Counted from the stretch's first letter, positions 15,426 through 23,136 are shown. The stretch: 27,155 bases of DNA from Arsenophonus sp. aPb (GCF_029873475.1 NZ_CP123503.1:1-27155); one strand, 5' to 3'. The notes: generated by a model from the sequence alone, not told the origin. Numbers and translations: made by a program.

Positions 15426-15500
15426 ATAATTTCTAATATTTTGTTACAGTGAGCTATGTTTTAGTAACTTTAAAAATTCATCATCTTAAACAGGCACAAA

Positions 15501-15773
15501 ATGAACAAGACAGAACTCATTAATAAAGTTGCAGAAAAAACTCACTTGAAAAAGAAAGAGTCAGAGGAGGCTATCAACGCATTCGTTAGCATCGTGACAG
15601 AGACGCTAAAGTCTGGTAATGATCTACAGTTAATCGGTTTTGGTCGCTTTCAGGTTAAACAAAGAGCCGCAAAAAAAGGCCGCAATCCAAAAACAGGTGA
15701 AGTTATTCAAATTGAAGCGGCAAAGATACCCATTTTTAAAGCAGGTAAAGAGCTAAAAGAAGCGGTCAAATAG
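15501..15773 (+). CDS. HU/IHF-family DNA-binding protein (left copy)
   Basis: This 90-aa protein is a complete HU-type histone-like protein. The N-terminal helices are MNKTELINKVAEKTHLKKKE. The beta-arm base is LIGFGRFQVKQRAAKKGRNP, the arm tip is NPKTGEVIQIEAAKIP (with the proline that intercalates in HU/IHF), and the terminal helix is FKAGKELKEAVK. It bends and compacts DNA and can assist site-specific recombination, transposition or origin opening. It lies inside a duplicated segment bounded by Tn3-type ends, so it travels with mobile DNA. A T-poor hairpin follows. An identical protein is encoded at 22707-22979. Confidence 0.92.
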   Translation: MNKTELINKVAEKTHLKKKESEEAINAFVSIVTETLKSGNDLQLIGFGRFQVKQRAAKKGRNPKTGEVIQIEAAKIPIFKAGKELKEAVK

Positions 15774-15828
15774 CGCATAGCTTAAGTTGTATGATCTCTT
15801 TGTTATTTGTCGGTTTTCAGAAAAATAA

Positions 15829-15849
15829 AGCCAACAAACAAAGTTGGCT
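15829..15849. terminator. hairpin after HU gene (left copy)
   Basis: Stem AGCCAAC / GTTGGCT with a 7-nt loop, the same stem as at 5695-5714. The T-rich side is on the minus strand, so termination of the HU transcript itself is uncertain. The mirror copy is at 22631-22651. Confidence 0.4.
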
Positions 15850-16047
15850 AATCATGTGAGCGAAAAATTTTTATTTAATAATTAAAATTGACTCATGGCA
15901 CATCAATCATAAACTTTCAATAAATATTTTCAATATTTATCTTTAATAACTAATCTCATTAACGCGGCTATATTGTGTTAATTAAAGCAATGCAACATTC
16001 TAAAATCTAATTACCCAACACCACACCAAAAACAAATAAGTCAGCTA

Positions 16048-16085
16048 GAGGTCGCCTCAGAAAACGGAAAATAAAGCACGCTAAG
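16048..16085 (+). repeat. Tn21-subgroup-like 38-bp terminal repeat (left copy)
   Basis: The 38 bp begin gaggtcgcctcagaaaacgg and end aagcacgctaag. This matches the known Tn21-type Tn3-family repeat pattern (GGGGTCG.CTCAGAAAACGG...GCACGCTAAG) except mainly at base 2. No transposase lies beside it, so it is a remnant. The mirror copy is at 22395-22432. Confidence 0.7.
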
Positions 16086-16108
16086 CGTATTTTTATACTG
16101 ACCAATAG

Positions 16109-16146
16109 CGGGTAGTTTGCGGGAAAGTGCAGGGAACTACGTTAAG
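16109..16146 (+). repeat. possible second Tn3-type end remnant (left copy)
   Basis: 38 bp from cgggtagtttgcgggaaagt to ...aactacgttaag. It ends like Tn3-family repeats (ACGTTAAG) and starts G-rich. It is only 23 bp from the Tn21-like repeat. This is a weaker call. The mirror copy is at 22334-22371. Confidence 0.3.
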
Positions 16147-16217
16147 GCATTTTATGCTCTTTCATGTAGCTAAATAATGTTCTTCTATAAAGAAGTTGAG
16201 TCTGATTAAAAAATAGC

Positions 16218-16255
16218 CTTAACGTACAATAATTTTCGATATCCAAACTGACCCC
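16218..16255 (-). repeat. Tn3-type 38-bp terminal repeat ending arm B (left copy)
   Basis: The reverse complement reads ggggtcagtttggatatcga...tgtacgttaag, 38 bp, the same as the ends at 22225, 23091 and 24023. Just inside it lies a diverged resolvase 3' tail (encoding FFYKEVESD and a stop), so this is a resolvase-side transposon end. Confidence 0.8.
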
Positions 16256-17069
16256 TTTATCATTAAATACATCTAAAGCAATAGATGCAAGATAACTGTA
16301 ACAACCTTTAACAGAAAAAGAAAAAACAAGAGCGAAAAAGCCTTCGCTTGCAGGGAACTGACGTTCCCGCCACTCAGAACTTTCCGTGCTATTTCCCCCG
16401 TAAGCGGTAAACCGCTAACGCGCAGTACAGCCCACAGACGAAATCGTCTGTGACGGTTCGCAAGCTCACCTTGCTCACTGCGTGACGTTGTCAGGGGAAA
16501 ATAACCTTAAATATGGTTATTTATATTGTATGGCTTAGCAGGAAAGGGGGGATTCTAAGTCTTTTTCCCTGTCGTAGTGGCTTTGCCACGCTTCGGCGAC
16601 CCTGACCTTTTTTGATTTTTGTTACTCTTGTTGTCGCCTTTTATGCGCAAAGCGCATGGCTTTTTTAATCATGTCTAAAAGTGCAACGTTTTGCATCATT
16701 TTGCACGATTTTTTTAGCCCTGTTAAGGTTAAGGCAAGCCATATATAGCATAGGTTAACGCCTGTTTTGAAAGTGCAACGAAAACGATACATTTAGTGGA
16801 CAGGCGTGGCGGGGCTATGATTGCGATTTTTGGGGTTTTTTGATGATTTTTTCTTAAAAAATTAGAATAAGTATTAATATATATTTAGTAATAAAATGAG
16901 TTAAATGTTGAAAACAATTGCCTTGAACATTTGTTTTTTTGATAATGATATATAAGAATATATTGCATAATGATATAGTTCAAAATGATATATGTAACCG
17001 AGAATTTTTAGTTTTTGTTATAAATTTTGTTAAAGTTTTTGTTTTGTAGTTAAATAAACAGGAGGAATA
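16256..17069. other. single-copy, GC-richer, hairpin-rich non-coding region
   Basis: No gene is evident in these 814 bp. From about 16321 to 16820 the base composition is clearly richer in GC than the surroundings. It has several perfect hairpins: AGCGAA/TTCGCT (16331-16348), GGGAAC/GTTCCC (16353-16368), AGCGGT/ACCGCT (16403-16416), CACAGACGA/TCGTCTGTG (16433-16452), GTGGC/GCCAC (16577-16589) and ATGCGC/GCGCAT (16643-16657, followed by a T run). The phrase aaagtgcaacg occurs twice (16678 and 16770). This is the type of structure seen at transfer or replication origins, but I cannot assign it. The last 250 bp are AT-rich leader DNA before the next gene. Confidence 0.5.
16643..16667 (+). terminator. 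terminator-like hairpin
   Basis: ATGCGC-AAA-GCGCAT, then GGC and six T. It sits at the end of the GC-richer hairpin cluster and may end a transcript through it. Confidence 0.45.
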
Positions 17070-17577
17070 ATGGACAGTTTTTTAGAAAAAATATCTGCAT
17101 ATAATATATTTAATTATATTATACCAGGTGCTGTTTTCTGTTACTTTTTCAATATTTTTTTCTTAATTGATATTGGAGGAAAAGGAATTATATATAATAT
17201 TTGTTTGTTCTATTTTTTGGGGAATGATGGCTTCTAGAATTGGTTCTCTATTTCTAGAAAAAATTTCTATTAGGACTGGTTTTGTAAAATATGCTCCTTA
17301 TAACGATTACTTAAAAGCTTGCTTTAAAAATGCAGAACTAAAATTGCATATGGAAATAAACAACATGTTTAGAACTTTTGCATCAGTTTTTTTATGTTTT
17401 ATTTTTATTGAGATTTTTTTATCTTTAATTAATCTTACATGTACACTCTTTAGTAAAAAATTTCCTTTTAATGCTTTATTTTTTATTTTTTCATTATTCA
17501 TTTTTTCCATAATGATGCTTGCCTACAAAAAACAAACATCATATATAGTGAAAAAAATTAATTATGAATTGAGTTAA
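17070..17577 (+). pseudogene. small multi-pass membrane protein, frameshifted
   Basis: From ATG 17070 (SD AGGAGG 4 nt upstream) the frame encodes MDSFLEKISAYNIFNYIIPG and on to ...CLFYFLG, then shifts at a T6G4 run (17213-17222) and hits a stop. The downstream frame continues MMASRIGSLFLEKISIRTGF and so on to the stop at 17577. Removing one base at the run gives an uninterrupted 168-aa protein with an N-terminal amphipathic helix, two hydrophobic segments around residues 15-55, and two near 95-150. I recall similar small membrane proteins beside MBL-fold hydrolases in accessory islands, but cannot name the family. It converges on the MBL gene with a 41-bp gap. Either a mutation, slippage or a sequencing error explains the shift. 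Confidence 0.65.
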
Positions 17578-17618
17578 TCTTCTATTTGAGATGGATAACT
17601 AAGTTTTGTTGCCTTAAC

Positions 17619-18671
17619 TCAATATCTCTTTGTTGATGTACCTTTATGCCATCCACCACCTTTAGTGTCGAAGATTTTTGCACCTCTGTGATATAAAGCT
17701 CTGACTACAGCTCTTCTAGGATGATTTTGATCATTTTTTCCCCGCGCTGATAATTGATATTATTTTTTCAGCTTCTTCAGCCTCTTTTTGTGTTCTAAAT
17801 TTATTACCAATAATAAAATCTAGTAATTCTGATGATAAATTTCTTCTAGAACCATGATGGGGAACTTGGAGAATATCAACAATAGGTTTGTTTGAAGATG
17901 GTATTTCATTTATAGCCATACCTATAGCTTCAATACCTGCATCTCCTGTTAGTAATATTTTATTTGATTTAATGGTAGAGAATTGAATGACGCTATTATT
18001 GTTCTCAGGTGATGTACTCTCAGATGAAAATTTTTCGTAACCCCATTCTTTAGATGATGTTGTAATATCCTTTGTACTTGAAAAGATTGATTCAAAGAGT
18101 TTTTTCCAGCTCTATTGCTATTGCTATTGCTATTTTCTTCAGCTGTTTTTGCTGATGATGCTATATTATCTAAATAAAATTCTTTGCTGGGAGATAGTAC
18201 TTTAAATAAACCAATTTGACTATTTTTAAAAGGGGTTTTTATTGTTATTTGTCTTTCTCTTGCTAATTCTTCTAGTTTTTTTAACTTTGGGTACGCTCGT
18301 TTTAGTTCATTTTCCAACCAATTTATACTGTTTCGATTTGAAAAATAATTACCTAGAATTAAATCTTGAGCATATTCCCATGGGAAAATAGCCCATAGAT
18401 TTTTTACTTTTATTTTGTTTTCTTCAATTATTTTTATCAGTCCAGAGATATGATCGTTATCTCCATGGGTAAGTATCATGTTATCTATTTCTTTTTTTCT
18501 TTTATACCATTTTTCCATAAACAACTTTATATTATCTGCTGTTCCTGAGTAACCTCCATCAACAAGGTTTATTATCTCCCCATTAATTGGATCTATTGTT
18601 CTTATAAAAATAGCGTCTCCGCTTGTTTTATCTCCTACAGCCAAAAAATCGATATCGTAATCTGTAACCAT
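17619..18671 (-). pseudogene. ComEC-like MBL-fold metallo-hydrolase, two frameshifts
   Basis: The gene starts at ATG 18671 (MVTDYDIDFLAVGDKTSGDA). It has the MBL metal motif LTHGDNDHISG, a GDAG motif in LLTGDAGIEAIG, and VPHHGS, all typical of the ComEC/Rec2-type beta-lactamase domain, a predicted nuclease or phosphoesterase. The frame breaks at an A6 run (plus strand 18100-18105; one A short) and again at an A6 run (17734-17739; one A extra). Correcting both gives 350 aa ending in NDQNHPRRAVVRALYHRGAKI...KRY. Total length is divisible by three, so the two shifts compensate. A hexanucleotide repeat (ctattg, 3-4 units, encoding SNSNSN) lies beside the first break. There is no signal peptide, so it is probably cytoplasmic. 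Confidence 0.75.
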
Positions 18672-18740
18672 TGATTTAGTTTATCCTTAATCAGTTAAGT
18701 TTCAGTATTTTGCTATCTTATATTAAATAAAGTTATGATA

Positions 18741-18767
18741 AGAAAAAACTATACTATAGTTTTTTCT
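18741..18767. terminator. 27-bp perfect palindrome upstream of the MBL gene
   Basis: Arms AGAAAAAACTATA / TATAGTTTTTTCT around one C. It lies between the TIR-like copy (minus, upstream) and the MBL gene (minus, downstream), so it is either a terminator for the former or an operator for the latter. It marks the edge where homology to arm A's extension ends. Confidence 0.5.
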
Positions 18768-18769
18768 AA

Positions 18770-18926
18770 AAAATAAGGCTTAGTGGGGTAAATTAGCGTG
18801 AAATGCCAAAGTGGTTGTTTGTTAATAAAATGTTGTTTCAAAAAATCACCGATTTTCACCAAGAAAGTTTATCTTTTTAAGCCTTATGGGTTGTTTTTGG
18901 ATTGAGTTAAAAAGTCGTGGTTCGAT
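18770..18926. repeat. diverged extension of arm A (right copy)
   Basis: Reverse complement of this stretch aligns with 15267-15425 with many differences, while the adjoining arm is identical. Together with 18672-18740 and 18927-18992 it forms the gene-free gap between the MBL and TIR-like genes. Confidence 0.7.
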
Positions 18927-18992
18927 TTAGAGCCATTATGTTAAATAAGGGCTAATTTTAAGAAATTATGTTTTTGGTTCTTGAGGTGTTAT

Positions 18993-19832
18993 TTAGCTAT
19001 TAATAATATTGTTCATTCTTTCTTGTAGTGCATTAGCTAAATTTGTTAAACCTTCTAGATCGTTATTATAACGAATAGAGCGGATATGCTGTATATCGAA
19101 AGGCGTCCCCCTTTCTTCTTGAGTAATTAATATAACTTTGCAACCAAGGGTATGGGCAATCCCTATTTCATAAAAAACATTCGGATTTTGACCTGTGCAA
19201 TCACATACAACAATACGTGCGCTATCGATTAATGTTACAATATCTTGGATGATTATATCATTTTTCCAAAAGTCATCAGCTCGCTTACATTCAAAACCAA
19301 TATTATTTGATGCTGTCTGAATACTTGTATAGATATCATTAAATTTTTTATCAAACGGCATCATTACAGACACTAAATCGCTGTTAGTATCTTTATGTTC
19401 TGGTATTTGAAATACAGTTGGTTTTTGTTGTCTAATTGTAAGTTTTTGAAATAAAAATTGGTAAAGGTCAACATCCTTAACCGCCCAATGATTTCTAGAA
19501 AACTCCCTATCGTGCATATGCAAATCATTGCGATGTTTATATATGATTTTATTTAAAATTTTAGGAACACTTTTATCAAATGAATAGTTAAAATGTACCT
19601 GATTAGAATATATTCTCGCTTCGCTTATCTTCCCAATGTAAGCGATTTCATCTTCTTTTCCTTCTGTCATAAAAAGACATGGAATTTTTTGTAATTGTGC
19701 TAAATCTAGACATCCATTTTTTTTAAATTGCTCACAAAGATTTTCTTCAGTGTATTCACAACTGCGTAATACACGTTCTATATCTATTCTAGGAGGGTTA
19801 GAATCCCATGGTTTGACAATAAGGTTAAACAA
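18993..19832 (-). CDS. TIR/nucleoside deoxyribosyltransferase-like protein (right copy)
   Basis: Identical 279-aa protein to that at 14361-15200, including the TTG start with GGAG upstream, D211 and E222. The setting differs: here it lies upstream of the MBL-fold gene on the same strand, 321 bp away across a palindrome, and is divergent from its own PAS-LuxR copy. This copy is therefore the one that could form a functional cluster with the MBL and membrane proteins. Confidence 0.75.
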   Translation of the reverse strand: MFNLIVKPWDSNPPRIDIERVLRSCEYTEENLCEQFKKNGCLDLAQLQKIPCLFMTEGKEDEIAYIGKISEARIYSNQVHFNYSFDKSVPKILNKIIYKHRNDLHMHDREFSRNHWAVKDVDLYQFLFQKLTIRQQKPTVFQIPEHKDTNSDLVSVMMPFDKKFNDIYTSIQTASNNIGFECKRADDFWKNDIIIQDIVTLIDSARIVVCDCTGQNPNVFYEIGIAHTLGCKVILITQEERGTPFDIQHIRSIRYNNDLEGLTNLANALQERMNNIINS

Positions 19833-20142
19833 TGTATTGCTCCAATTTTACTAATTACAAGTATTAAGTATGGTGATAATAACATTTGGTGTAGTTGCAG
19901 ATAAGCGGTAATCGCTGATTTTTTTATAAAGGCGATAGCTTTTGTGTTTCAATATCCAAACTAACCCCAAGTAAGACACTTTTTAGATGTATTTTAGTTG
20001 CTATTTATCTTTTCATTTCATGGTTTTTTTTATCAATATTTTGATAAAATACAATCTTTTTCTAAAAAATAAGAATAAAAATATAATTACATACTCTAAG
20101 TTAAATAAAACAAAATTTTTTGTAACAGAAGAGGTATATATC

Positions 20143-20865
20143 ATGGAGAGAAAAAGTATGAAATTCTCGATCAACAAAGATCTTGATATTCGATCAAATA
20201 GCTTTGAGGCACTTATTTCATACATGGAACATAGTAATGACTTCTGGGTTATAAAAGATAATGAATCAAGATTTGTCTACGCTAACAATATTATGATCCA
20301 CTATAGCGGACTACCTAAAGGTTTTAATATAGAAGGTCTTCTGGATAGCGAATGTCCGGCTCCATGGTCGGAATTTGAAGAGATTATACAGGCAAATGAT
20401 AAAAATGTGATGGAAAACCAAAAAACGATCCCAGTGCTGAATACGTTTGTTTATGGTGGTCGAGAGAAAATAGTACAACCATTTTTACTTGAAGTAACAC
20501 CACTAATCAGAGATGGGAAATCAATAGGCGTCGTTGGGAGAGGTAAAAAATTAGAACTTTTCTCTATGTATCATTTAGAAAACAATAAACTTCCTGAATC
20601 TTTATCTTTTGGCAAACCAACCGATTTATTCACTGATCGCGAATTTGATGTTGTTTTTTTCTCTTTGCAGTCGTTAAGCATTAAAGAAATCGCCAGGCGT
20701 TTAAATATTTCCCCTGGCACAGTAGAGAATTACTTACAGAAGATTTATAAAAAAACGGGGGTTAATGCTTTAAATCAATTGATAGAGTACTGTAGAAATA
20801 ATGGCTACGATAAATACGCACCCAATAAATTTATAAACCCTAACCCATATATACCGTTAGCTTGA
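20143..20865 (+). CDS. PAS-LuxR transcriptional regulator (right copy)
   Basis: Identical 240-aa protein to that at 13328-14050, with start ATG 20143 and SD GAGG. The 310-bp divergent gap to the TIR-like gene at 19832 is also identical, so any regulatory sites in it are duplicated. Two intact copies double the dose of the regulator relative to single-copy targets. Confidence 0.82.
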   Translation: MERKSMKFSINKDLDIRSNSFEALISYMEHSNDFWVIKDNESRFVYANNIMIHYSGLPKGFNIEGLLDSECPAPWSEFEEIIQANDKNVMENQKTIPVLNTFVYGGREKIVQPFLLEVTPLIRDGKSIGVVGRGKKLELFSMYHLENNKLPESLSFGKPTDLFTDREFDVVFFSLQSLSIKEIARRLNISPGTVENYLQKIYKKTGVNALNQLIEYCRNNGYDKYAPNKFINPNPYIPLA

Positions 20866-21131
20866 CCTTGGATTTTGTACTCTATAGGAGTATGGGAAAT
20901 TCCTATATTGACTTTTATTTGAAAATTATATTAAAAATAAAATATAGTGTTTTTTTAATTTAATTTGTTTTATTGAAAGATGTTACTTTTTAAAAATGAT
21001 AATGTGTAAACAAATATCAGATTTTATTTTGTTTTGATTAAAAATTAAGCATTTCTTATCAAAGGAATAAATTGTTTTACTCCAGTCGAAAAATTAAGTA
21101 AGTTAAAAATGTCTCTGAGAGATCAGAGATC

Positions 21132-21157
21132 GGGATTAGCAACCCGTAAACTCAAGC
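21132..21157 (+). promoter_or_regulatory. antisense target upstream of the C4-like RNA (right copy)
   Basis: GGGATTAGCAACCCG...AACTCAAGC is complementary, with a short interruption, to GCTTGAGTT..TTGCTAACCC within the RNA at 21215-21291. A target upstream of the RNA on the same transcript resembles seqA of phage P4. Confidence 0.6.
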
Positions 21158-21190
21158 CCAGTATAAATATATTGTTTGTATTTATACTGG
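21158..21190. other. strong hairpin between target and RNA (right copy)
   Basis: Perfect 12-bp stem, mirror copy of 13003-13035. Confidence 0.6.
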
Positions 21191-21214
21191 CACAAATTTT
21201 TACGCCATTTCTAT

Positions 21215-21291
21215 GGTGGGCTGGATGGGGGAGTCGAAAGACTCGCCGATCGCTTGAGTTCGGTATTGCTAACCCCATTCAGTCTACCACC
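21215..21291 (+). ncRNA. C4/P4-CI-like antisense immunity RNA (right copy)
   Basis: This 77-nt segment folds by eye into a three-way junction. The closing stem is GGTGG...CCACC, continued by CTGGATGGGG / CCCCATTCAG. One hairpin is GAGTC-GAAA-GACTC, and a second is CCGA...TTCGG with loop TCGCTTGAG. The loop and the following TTGCTAACCC are complementary to the upstream target at 21132-21157. P1/P7 C4 RNA and P4 CI RNA are processed RNAs of about this size that block phage lytic genes by such pairing. I assign it on structure plus complementarity and on remembered similarity to the C4 family; a covariance search would settle it. The identical left copy is at 12902-12978. Confidence 0.62.
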
Positions 21292-21407
21292 CAATCTCAT
21301 TATAAACCTGGGTGTTCAGACTTCTGCTTTTATTCTTTTAATGGGGAATGATGATGCACGAAGACACCTTCGATTTTTCAAATAAAAATAACAGAATTTC
21401 AATAATC

Positions 21408-21431
21408 AAAAACCCCAATAATCTGGGTTTT
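21408..21431. terminator. hairpin downstream of the structured RNA (right copy)
   Basis: AAAACCCCA / TGGGTTTT with one bulge; mirror copy of 12762-12785. The remaining gap to 21650 holds no gene. Confidence 0.5.
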
Positions 21432-21650
21432 GCGTAATAACGTTTGCTGACAAGACTAGCTAATACCAGGAAAATTTTAATAATAATTTTAGTTTAAAAC
21501 TTAATGTTTAATTTACATCAACACCAGGGAAATTTTCAAAGTGAATATGAGCTGTAACATATTCACTTTTCTAAAGTACAAAAATTTATTTGATTTTACC
21601 AGTTATTTTTGTTCAGGGAATTATCGTGATTAATATCAACAAGAAATATC

Positions 21651-21854
21651 ATGTCTAATTTTTCTAAGCGTAAAACAACATTTCAAAGATTAAAACCTGG
21701 GATGTCCGTTTTTTGGGCGGAAAAAATAGTAAAAATAACAAGATTAAGAAAGGTAGAAATAACAGAAAACGGATTGATTTATCAATTTGAAATTGATAGG
21801 GCTGACAAAATCCTGACAGGGTTAGGTAGTAAAAAAATAACCGTCATTAAATGA
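21651..21854 (+). CDS. 67-aa hypothetical protein (right copy)
   Basis: Identical to the protein at 12339-12542 (MSNFSKRKTTFQRLKPGMSV...). It lies on the same strand as the structured RNA and is followed by the terminator at 21928-21963. Family unknown. Confidence 0.5.
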   Translation: MSNFSKRKTTFQRLKPGMSVFWAEKIVKITRLRKVEITENGLIYQFEIDRADKILTGLGSKKITVIK

Positions 21855-21927
21855 AAGTTAAAAATAGGTTCTGTTTATAAAATAGAGCAAATAGATAAAA
21901 AATAAAAATAGCAGTAACTTCTTTAGT

Positions 21928-21963
21928 AACGCACTTGACTTCCTCCTGTGCGTTTATTTTTTT
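21928..21963 (+). terminator. terminator after the 67-aa ORF (right copy)
   Basis: Stem AACGCAC / GTGCGTT followed by TATTTTTTT on the plus strand; mirror copy of 12230-12265. Confidence 0.65.
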
Positions 21964-22224
21964 GTGCTTATAAATGCTTTGATGAATGTTTTAGCCACTG
22001 GCGCGACGATGGCATTACCGTAGGCGCGCAATCGTCCCACACGTGAGGTAATCCCATGAGCCAACGGGAATGTGCCGGATTCAATCGGGCGCAACTTTCC
22101 ATCTCTACAAAGTAGCCAATCTGCATTTTCCCAATATCCAGATACATAATCACCTGTTCTTCCAGATTCCCAGGACTTAAAGACTTTCGGCCTGCTAGTA
22201 ATCTTTTTCTCTGTCTTTCTTGTA
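21954..22224 (-). pseudogene. dcm 3' fragment
   Basis: Reverse copy of the last 271 bp of the methyltransferase gene at 11310-12239, encoding its C-terminus with motif X (RLRAYGNAIVAP) but lacking motifs I-VIII. It is cut at 22224 by the Tn3-type end GGGGTC. It cannot make an active enzyme. The short ORFs seen in other frames are by-products. Confidence 0.88.
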
Positions 22225-23090
22225 GGGGTCAGTTTGGATATCGAAAATTATTGTACGTTAAGGCTATTTTTTAATCAGACTCAACTTCTTTATAGAAGAA
22301 CATTATTTAGCTACATGAAAGAGCATAAAATGCCTTAACGTAGTTCCCTGCACTTTCCCGCAAACTACCCGCTATTGGTCAGTATAAAAATACGCTTAGC
22401 GTGCTTTATTTTCCGTTTTCTGAGGCGACCTCTAGCTGACTTATTTGTTTTTGGTGTGGTGTTGGGTAATTAGATTTTAGAATGTTGCATTGCTTTAATT
22501 AACACAATATAGCCGCGTTAATGAGATTAGTTATTAAAGATAAATATTGAAAATATTTATTGAAAGTTTATGATTGATGTGCCATGAGTCAATTTTAATT
22601 ATTAAATAAAAATTTTTCGCTCACATGATTAGCCAACTTTGTTTGTTGGCTTTATTTTTCTGAAAACCGACAAATAACAAAGAGATCATACAACTTAAGC
22701 TATGTGCTATTTGACCGCTTCTTTTAGCTCTTTACCTGCTTTAAAAATGGGTATCTTTGCCGCTTCAATTTGAATAACTTCACCTGTTTTTGGATTGCGG
22801 CCTTTTTTTGCGGCTCTTTGTTTAACCTGAAAGCGACCAAAACCGATTAACTGTAGATCATTACCAGACTTTAGCGTCTCTGTCACGATGCTAACGAATG
22901 CGTTGATAGCCTCCTCTGACTCTTTCTTTTTCAAGTGAGTTTTTTCTGCAACTTTATTAATGAGTTCTGTCTTGTTCATTTTGTGCCTGTTTAAGATGAT
23001 GAATTTTTAAAGTTACTAAAACATAGCTCACTGTAACAAAATATTAGAAATTATCAAAAATAAGGCTTAGCGGGTTAAATTAGCGTGAAG
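22225..23090. repeat. inverted duplication, arm B (right copy)
   Basis: Reverse complement of 15390-16255. It begins with a 38-bp Tn3-type repeat (22225-22262), includes the Tn21-like repeat (22395-22432) and the HU gene, and ends where the next Tn3-type repeat starts at 23091. Confidence 0.92.
22707..22979 (-). CDS. HU/IHF-family DNA-binding protein (right copy)
   Basis: Identical 90-aa HU-type protein to that at 15501-15773, with GRNPKTGEV at the beta-arm. It sits between a Tn3-type end (22225) and a resolvase-only Tn3-type element (23091-24023). This position next to a resolvase gene makes a recombination-accessory role conceivable, since HU assists resolvases and invertases, but there is no direct evidence. 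Confidence 0.92.
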   Translation of the reverse strand: MNKTELINKVAEKTHLKKKESEEAINAFVSIVTETLKSGNDLQLIGFGRFQVKQRAAKKGRNPKTGEVIQIEAAKIPIFKAGKELKEAVK

Positions 23091-23136
23091 GGGGTCAGTT
23101 TGGATATCGAAAATTATTGTACGTTAAGGCTACTTT

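Larger units (their letters stand above)
15390..16255. repeat. inverted duplication, arm B (left copy)
   Basis: These 866 bp recur in reverse complement at 22225-23090 (left + right = 38480) with almost no differences; I noted one G/A difference just after the HU stop. It carries the HU gene and several Tn3-type end sequences. The outer boundary at 16255 is a Tn3-type terminal repeat. Confidence 0.92.
18927..22224. repeat. inverted duplication, arm A (right copy)
   Basis: Reverse complement of 11969-15266. Its outer end at 22224 directly abuts a Tn3-type terminal repeat (GGGGTC at 22225), so here dcm is cut by transposon DNA, whereas in the left copy it is complete. Confidence 0.95.

Noticed and set aside
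17167..17577. Separate 136-aa membrane protein starting at 17167
   Set aside because: Its first 19 codons are out of frame with the real upstream start at 17070, which has a good SD. One frameshift joins the two pieces into a sensible protein.
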